In this document: positions 32,294 through 35,857 of the stretch, in pieces
How positions within the stretch are numbered: position 1 is the stretch's first letter
Layout of the letters: every line of letters starts with the position of its first letter
Source: an uncultured Bacteroidia bacterium
GTDB lineage: Bacteria > Bacteroidota > Bacteroidia > Bacteroidales > UBA932
Length of the DNA: 35,857 bases
Reading direction: 5' to 3'
Assembly (NCBI GenBank): GCA_902784785.1
Contig: CACZWF010000024.1
Coordinates: forward strand, 1-35,857
Notes under the pieces: model-generated
Told to the model about the DNA's origin: nothing
Databases searched by the model: none
Seen by the model: the letters and a program-made list of their open reading frames with translations, nothing else
Program-made: the position numbers and the translations under genes

Positions 32294-33319
32294 TTACAGA
32301 TTTTCTTCAATCTGATGGGTTTGATCCCAGTTTTTGACGATGATTTCCAGGCTGGTGTTGAGCAGGCTGGGATCATCGTAAGGGTTTTGCAGACCACTTC
32401 TGCTGACGGTGTACCGGTTGATGATATAACAATGATTGGCTTTTAGGTCAGGCAAGGGGACGGGGTAGTAGCATGGACTGTAACCAAGGGCTCCCATCTC
32501 ATTGGATAAGGCACATTGGATGACCAGTCTGGTGTAACGGGGAGACCAGGCGGCGGATTGGCTGTCCGATGCGGTATTATTGGCAAATGCGTAGAACACC
32601 CTGTTGAAGGTCTGGTTGTCGATGGGGCTCAGCTCCCAATCTCCCGGACCGGGCTCATCTTCAGAAAGCATGGTGGGAACGTCTCCATTGTATGAAATCT
32701 TGTTGGCCCAATGGGTGATTGTTCCATCCAAGCGGATTCCACTTACGGCATTGGCGATAAAAATGCGGCGAATGTCCAGCAGGGCATCATTATAGCTGTC
32801 CGGCAGGTTGATGACTACCTCCTTCAAGATGATTTTACAAACCATTCTTGAAACTTCGATGCTGAGAACGGTGTTCTCATGAATGGTTTCACTGACGTTC
32901 CCGCTCATGGGAAGGGCTGTCGGTGAGGAATCACCCAGATTGAATGTGAAAGCTTCCAATTCATTAATGGAACAAATGTCGGATAAAGAACTCGTGTTGA
33001 CAAATGCGTAAATATCCCGCTTTCCGCTGGTACATTGCAGCGTCAACTCATCTCCATTGGCTTGAGCATAAATGTCGAGGCTTCCGTTCTCCCGGAAAAC
33101 GAGCACTTGCAAGTTAGAGATGGCGTTGTCATCCGTCTGGGCTAGTGCCGTTTTGGTGTCAGGTGCCTGCACACGGATGTGGATTGAACAGTTTTCTCCT
33201 TCGTCGCTTTCCAACAATTTTTCTGCAGGAGGCGTCATGGAGACATCAGGGGTTTTGTTGCAGCCGGCGAACAAGAGTCCCGCGAGGGCTGCCAGAAGGT
33301 AAATGTTTTTCTTTTTCAT
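32294..33319 (-). CDS. Fimbrillin-like lipoprotein (FimA/Mfa1 type)
   Basis: A 341-residue predicted lipoprotein (lipobox FAGC, Cys ~20) resembling Bacteroidales type V fimbrial subunits. The N-terminal domain (CSIHIRVQAPDTKTAL, SNLQVLVFRENGSLDIYAQ, KRDIYAFVNTSSLSDI) and the C-terminal region (HCYIINRYTVSRSGLQNP, SLEIIVKNWDQTHQIEEN) follow the two-domain beta layout, with the last strand used for donor exchange. It is divergent from the HExxH lipoprotein/DUF3575 genes and shares a promoter element with them. Major, minor or tip role cannot be told. Confidence 0.75.
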   Translation of the reverse strand: MKKKNIYLLAALAGLLFAGCNKTPDVSMTPPAEKLLESDEGENCSIHIRVQAPDTKTALAQTDDNAISNLQVLVFRENGSLDIYAQANGDELTLQCTSGKRDIYAFVNTSSLSDICSINELEAFTFNLGDSSPTALPMSGNVSETIHENTVLSIEVSRMVCKIILKEVVINLPDSYNDALLDIRRIFIANAVSGIRLDGTITHWANKISYNGDVPTMLSEDEPGPGDWELSPIDNQTFNRVFYAFANNTASDSQSAAWSPRYTRLVIQCALSNEMGALGYSPCYYPVPLPDLKANHCYIINRYTVSRSGLQNPYDDPSLLNTSLEIIVKNWDQTHQIEENL

Positions 33320-33342
33320 AATAAATATTTTAAATGTCGCCG

Positions 33343-33385
33343 CAAAGGACGGAAGAACTATCCGTTTCCCGAACCGTTGAAACGG
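33343..33385 (-). promoter_or_regulatory. Fimbrillin promoter with GTTTC-N10-GAAAC operator
   Basis: CCGTTTC (33362-33368) and GAAACGG (33379-33385), separated by 10 nt within a perfect 10-bp repeat TATCCGTTTC/GAAACGGATA (33359-33388). The site ends 11 nt from a weak -7 box GTCCTTTG (33343-33350, minus). Confidence 0.65.
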
Positions 33386-33521
33386 ATAAAATTTTTTTCG
33401 CGTCCGGAAGTGTCTGTAAGGCGGTTTTTGTGGGACCCGTTTCCGATTTTGTATAACAAAATTGATTTCGGCTCTCGGAAAATCATTCGTAGAAGGCTCT
33501 GTGGGGTCGATTTTAAAATTA

Positions 33522-33588
33522 AGCGTTTCAAAGCGTCGTGAAACGGATAATGACTTTTACATTTGCCCCGACAAAAATTTGAAACGCT
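33522..33588. repeat. 11-bp inverted repeat flanking the metallopeptidase promoter
   Basis: AGCGTTTCAAA (33522-33532) and TTTGAAACGCT (33578-33588) are exact complements 45 nt apart; the right arm abuts the ATG. It may be a third operator half, an mRNA 5' structure or, less likely, a promoter inversion site. Confidence 0.55.
33523..33565 (+). promoter_or_regulatory. HExxH lipoprotein promoter with the same operator
   Basis: GCGTTTC (33523-33529), 10 nt, GAAACGG (33540-33546), then 11 nt to TACATTTG (33558-33565). Identical architecture to the fimbrillin promoter on the other strand. ATG 33589 follows after 23 nt. Confidence 0.68.
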
Positions 33589-35163
33589 ATGAAAAAGAAA
33601 ATGTTCCTTATTCTGGCTGTCGGGCTGCTGATTGTCGCCTGCGGCAAAACCGGCTTCGAGCCGACGGTGGAAAACACCCAAACCCTTTCGCACGGAATGA
33701 TTGTACTGGGCGACAAATTGGACAATCCCTATACGGTCGAGAACATCCGTTCCGCCTACACGAGCGTGTATCCCACGCGTGCGTCCTCTGATATACAGAC
33801 GACCAACCTCTATGTCCGCTTCCTGCCTGCGTCCGATGATGAATTCGACCGTCTGGAGGCTTGCGGCGTGAAAATGCTGGACCATCCGATGGATTATGAA
33901 ATTGTCCGGGACGGAGATTACTATCACGATCCGCAACTTGGCGACGAGGAAATCACCTGGCATTATGCCGTGGTGGATAAGGATTTCGAATTTCCGGAAG
34001 GCATTCGTTATGAAATTCTGGACCAATGTTTCCTGTCCGAGAACCAGGGTTACACGCGGGCGACGGCCGATGTGGACTGGGAGGCGGTGGAAAAAGAGGC
34101 TTTTCGTCTGACCGGCAACGAAAACCGGTATGTGGATCCGTCCACCAGAGGGGGTGCGGTGCAACCGTCGGGACGCATCACCATCAGCGACCCCCATTAT
34201 CTGGGCGGCAAGCCCATCGGACTGGCCGGCGCGCAAATCATGACCAATGTGTTTGTCAAATTCTCCACCACCTATTGCGACCGAGACGGTTATTATGTGA
34301 TTCCAAGAAAATACAGCGGCAATCCCTATTATCGGGTAGTATTCAAAAACAGCAAAGGCTTTTCCATCGGCTTCAACTGGGTGCTGGTGCCGGCTTCTGT
34401 CTCGACGCTGGGGCAGAGTGGCCCGGAAGGAGTCAGTTATCAGATTACGCGTGACTCCGACTATGAACTTTTTACGCGAGGGCTCACCAACAATGCGGCT
34501 TATGACTATTTTGATCGTTGCGCATCCGGAGAATTGGGCGTGGCCGCGCCGCCTTCTAACCTGCGTTTTTGGATGTTCAAGTGGCTGGATCGCAGTTCGG
34601 CTGTGATGATGCAGCAGGGGGCTCTCTATGATATGAATATCTTTGCCAAAATCCTGGGAGATTATTTGTTCTTGCTGAAGTTTTTCTCGCCCGACATCAC
34701 CATCGGTACGAAAAATTATGGGGAACCCTATAATATCTATTCCAATGTAGTGCACGAAATGGCGCACGCCAGCCACTTCTCTCAAGTGGGTTCCCAGTAC
34801 TGGACACCATATATAAAGCATATACTGGAGGCCTATGCCACGAGCGACTTCACCGCTTCCTATGGGAACGGGACGGAAGATAATGCCGGCTATTGCGAGG
34901 TGGGTGAGATGTGGGCCTTCTATCTGGAAAGCAAACTCTTTGAGCAGCGCTATCATTTCCATTGGGCGCCGTTCGGCAGTGGCTATTGGTTCCAGCCCCA
35001 GATCTTGACGGCTTTGGAGGAAAGGGGACTGACGACGGCCGAGATTTTCGCCTCCCTCAAGCCGGAAGTCAATACGGTGGCCAAATTGAAGGAGAGCCTG
35101 ATCGCCACCGTCCCGGCCAAGCGCAACCTCATCAACCAAATGTTCGAGCGTTATGGCAAATAA
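33589..35163 (+). CDS. Putative zinc metallopeptidase lipoprotein (HExxH)
   Basis: A 524-residue predicted lipoprotein (lipobox IVAC, Cys ~18). The C-terminal half carries VVHEMAHASHF (~residue 388), an HExxH zinc motif followed by a possible third ligand in EVGEMWAFYLE (~441). The middle has DRDGYYVIPRKYSGNPYYR, a carboxypeptidase-regulatory-like beta-sandwich. It overlaps the DUF3575 gene by 11 nt and faces a fimbrillin gene, so processing or surface presentation of fimbrial components is a reasonable guess. No substrate evidence. Confidence 0.78.
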   Translation: MKKKMFLILAVGLLIVACGKTGFEPTVENTQTLSHGMIVLGDKLDNPYTVENIRSAYTSVYPTRASSDIQTTNLYVRFLPASDDEFDRLEACGVKMLDHPMDYEIVRDGDYYHDPQLGDEEITWHYAVVDKDFEFPEGIRYEILDQCFLSENQGYTRATADVDWEAVEKEAFRLTGNENRYVDPSTRGGAVQPSGRITISDPHYLGGKPIGLAGAQIMTNVFVKFSTTYCDRDGYYVIPRKYSGNPYYRVVFKNSKGFSIGFNWVLVPASVSTLGQSGPEGVSYQITRDSDYELFTRGLTNNAAYDYFDRCASGELGVAAPPSNLRFWMFKWLDRSSAVMMQQGALYDMNIFAKILGDYLFLLKFFSPDITIGTKNYGEPYNIYSNVVHEMAHASHFSQVGSQYWTPYIKHILEAYATSDFTASYGNGTEDNAGYCEVGEMWAFYLESKLFEQRYHFHWAPFGSGYWFQPQILTALEERGLTTAEIFASLKPEVNTVAKLKESLIATVPAKRNLINQMFERYGK

Positions 35164-35722
35164 TCGCTCTGCCGTACTTCTGGCCCTGGCGCTTCCCTTT
35201 ATCTTGCTCATTTCGGTCATAGAACCAGCCAGGGCCCAGAAGTTTTCGGTGGCGACCAATTTGGCGGATTACGCCAATTTCGGTACGCTGAATCTGGATG
35301 TCTCTTATGCTGTCTCCCGCAACTGGAGTGTGATGGCTGGGGCTAAATACAACCCGTTCACTTTTCAGGGCGGGGAGTTGCTCAACAAGCAGCGCACTTT
35401 TTCGCTGGGCGCCCGGTGGTGGCCTTGGCACATCTACTCGGGATTTTGGGTTTCGTCCAAGGCGCAGTATATGGAGTACAGCAGCGGAGGCATCCGTTCG
35501 CGGCAGACGCAGGAGGGAGACGCCTATGGTTTGGGGCTTGGAGGCGGGTATTCCTATATGCTCGGATCTCATTGGAACGTGGAGGCGGGGCTGGGCTTTT
35601 GGGGCGGTTACCGAACTTATGCCCTGTATGACTGTCCCCGATGCGGAACCACCCGCGAACGTGGCAGCCGCGGCTTTATTATGCCGAATGATATCATCCT
35701 TTCGATTGCTTATGTTTTTTAG
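35153..35722 (+). CDS. DUF3575 protein (fimbria-associated outer-membrane beta-barrel)
   Basis: A 189-residue exported protein (signal peptide residues 1-28 ending ARAQ). Strands such as FSVATNLADYANFGTLNLDV, WSVMAGAKYNPF, RTFSLGARWWPWHIYSGFWV and a final aromatic (ILSIAYVF) match DUF3575, which occurs in Bacteroidales fimbria and surface loci. ALYDCPRCGTTRERG near the end contains a CxxC turn. It starts inside the metallopeptidase gene (overlap 11 nt) and overlaps the next partial gene. Confidence 0.8.
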   Translation: MANNRSAVLLALALPFILLISVIEPARAQKFSVATNLADYANFGTLNLDVSYAVSRNWSVMAGAKYNPFTFQGGELLNKQRTFSLGARWWPWHIYSGFWVSSKAQYMEYSSGGIRSRQTQEGDAYGLGLGGGYSYMLGSHWNVEAGLGFWGGYRTYALYDCPRCGTTRERGSRGFIMPNDIILSIAYVF

Positions 35723-35786
35723 TGGTTTTCAAGATAAGCTGTTCCCCCGTCGTGGGTTCGGGGGATGGGCTCCCGGGGGCTGCGGA

Positions 35787-35857
35787 ATGCGTGGGCTGGG
35801 CGCGCTGCTGACGGCAGGTCTGTTGCTGACCGCCTGCTCATTGCCAAGGATCCAGCT
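35787..35857 (+). CDS. Lipoprotein, 5' end only (runs off the window)
   Basis: The ATG at 35787 opens MRGLGALLTAGLLLTACSLPRIQ-like sequence: a short lipoprotein signal with Cys ~18. An in-frame ATG at 35712, overlapping the DUF3575 stop, would add 25 residues. The position after DUF3575 makes a DUF3868-type or fimbria assembly protein likely, but the visible part cannot show that. Confidence 0.55.
   Translation, partial: MRGLGALLTAGLLLTACSLPRIQ

Noticed and set aside
33358-35259. 633-codon open frame on the minus strand opposite the metallopeptidase
   Set aside because: Shadow frame; the plus strand carries lipobox, HExxH and a promoter.

Overview
The window looks like a chromosomal segment of a moderately GC-rich member of the Bacteroidales. 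Evidence for this is the recurrent Bacteroidetes -7 promoter element TAnnTTTG (often TATATTTG, TATCTTTG or TACCTTTG) lying very close to start codons, the many lipoprotein signal peptides, and lineage-typical families (FimA/Mfa1-type fimbrillin, DUF3575, DUF4296, DUF2490, DUF4956). No rRNA, tRNA, CRISPR array or complete insertion sequence was recognised.

Layout. (1) 1-3200 is an eroded accessory island: an AbiEii-type toxin pseudogene with at least three lesions, its intact AbiEi/DUF6577-like antitoxin partner, the last ~44 codons of a tyrosine recombinase, and an intact Fic protein preceded by an unusual four-half-site nested palindrome. (2) 3200-7570 holds a secreted serine hydrolase, a CapA-like protein, PgeF and three small genes. 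(3) 7555-13175 is a LytTR-type membrane regulator divergent from a five-gene operon: Cthe_2159-like beta-helix lipoprotein, small secreted protein, VTC-domain polymerase, DUF4956 membrane protein and DUF2490 outer-membrane protein. This is the best candidate for an undescribed system. (4) 13239-16759 holds a HAD lipoprotein phosphatase, a frameshifted phosphodiesterase/LamG lipoprotein, GreA and a 32-codon ORF with a very good promoter. (5) 16780-20799 holds an MBL-rubredoxin fusion with a 57-residue winged-helix partner, a truncated GNAT, and an AraC / cyclophilin-like / alpha-beta-hydrolase cluster. (6) 21368-31219 is housekeeping: uvrB, yigZ, ftsY, pheT, a DUF4296 lipoprotein, deoC, serC, serA. 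(7) 31220-35857 has REP-like palindromes, a HigBA toxin-antitoxin pair, and a fimbria-type locus: a fimbrillin divergent from an HExxH lipoprotein, a DUF3575 protein and a truncated lipoprotein.

How the genes may work together. In region 3 the regulator probably senses an envelope state and controls an operon that could make an anionic polymer in the cytoplasm (VTC), couple it to the inner membrane (DUF4956) and place a beta-helix lipoprotein and a beta-barrel at the cell surface; the substrate is unknown. In region 7 the two divergent promoters carry the same GTTTC-N10-GAAACGGATA element at the same 11-nt distance from their -7 boxes, which suggests that fimbrillin and metallopeptidase are co-regulated. 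serC and serA form the serine biosynthesis pair, separated by an intrinsic-terminator-like hairpin.

All functional calls come from reading motifs and family resemblance by eye; no database search was run. Lesions called frameshifts could be assembly errors, above all the one in a C7 homopolymer.
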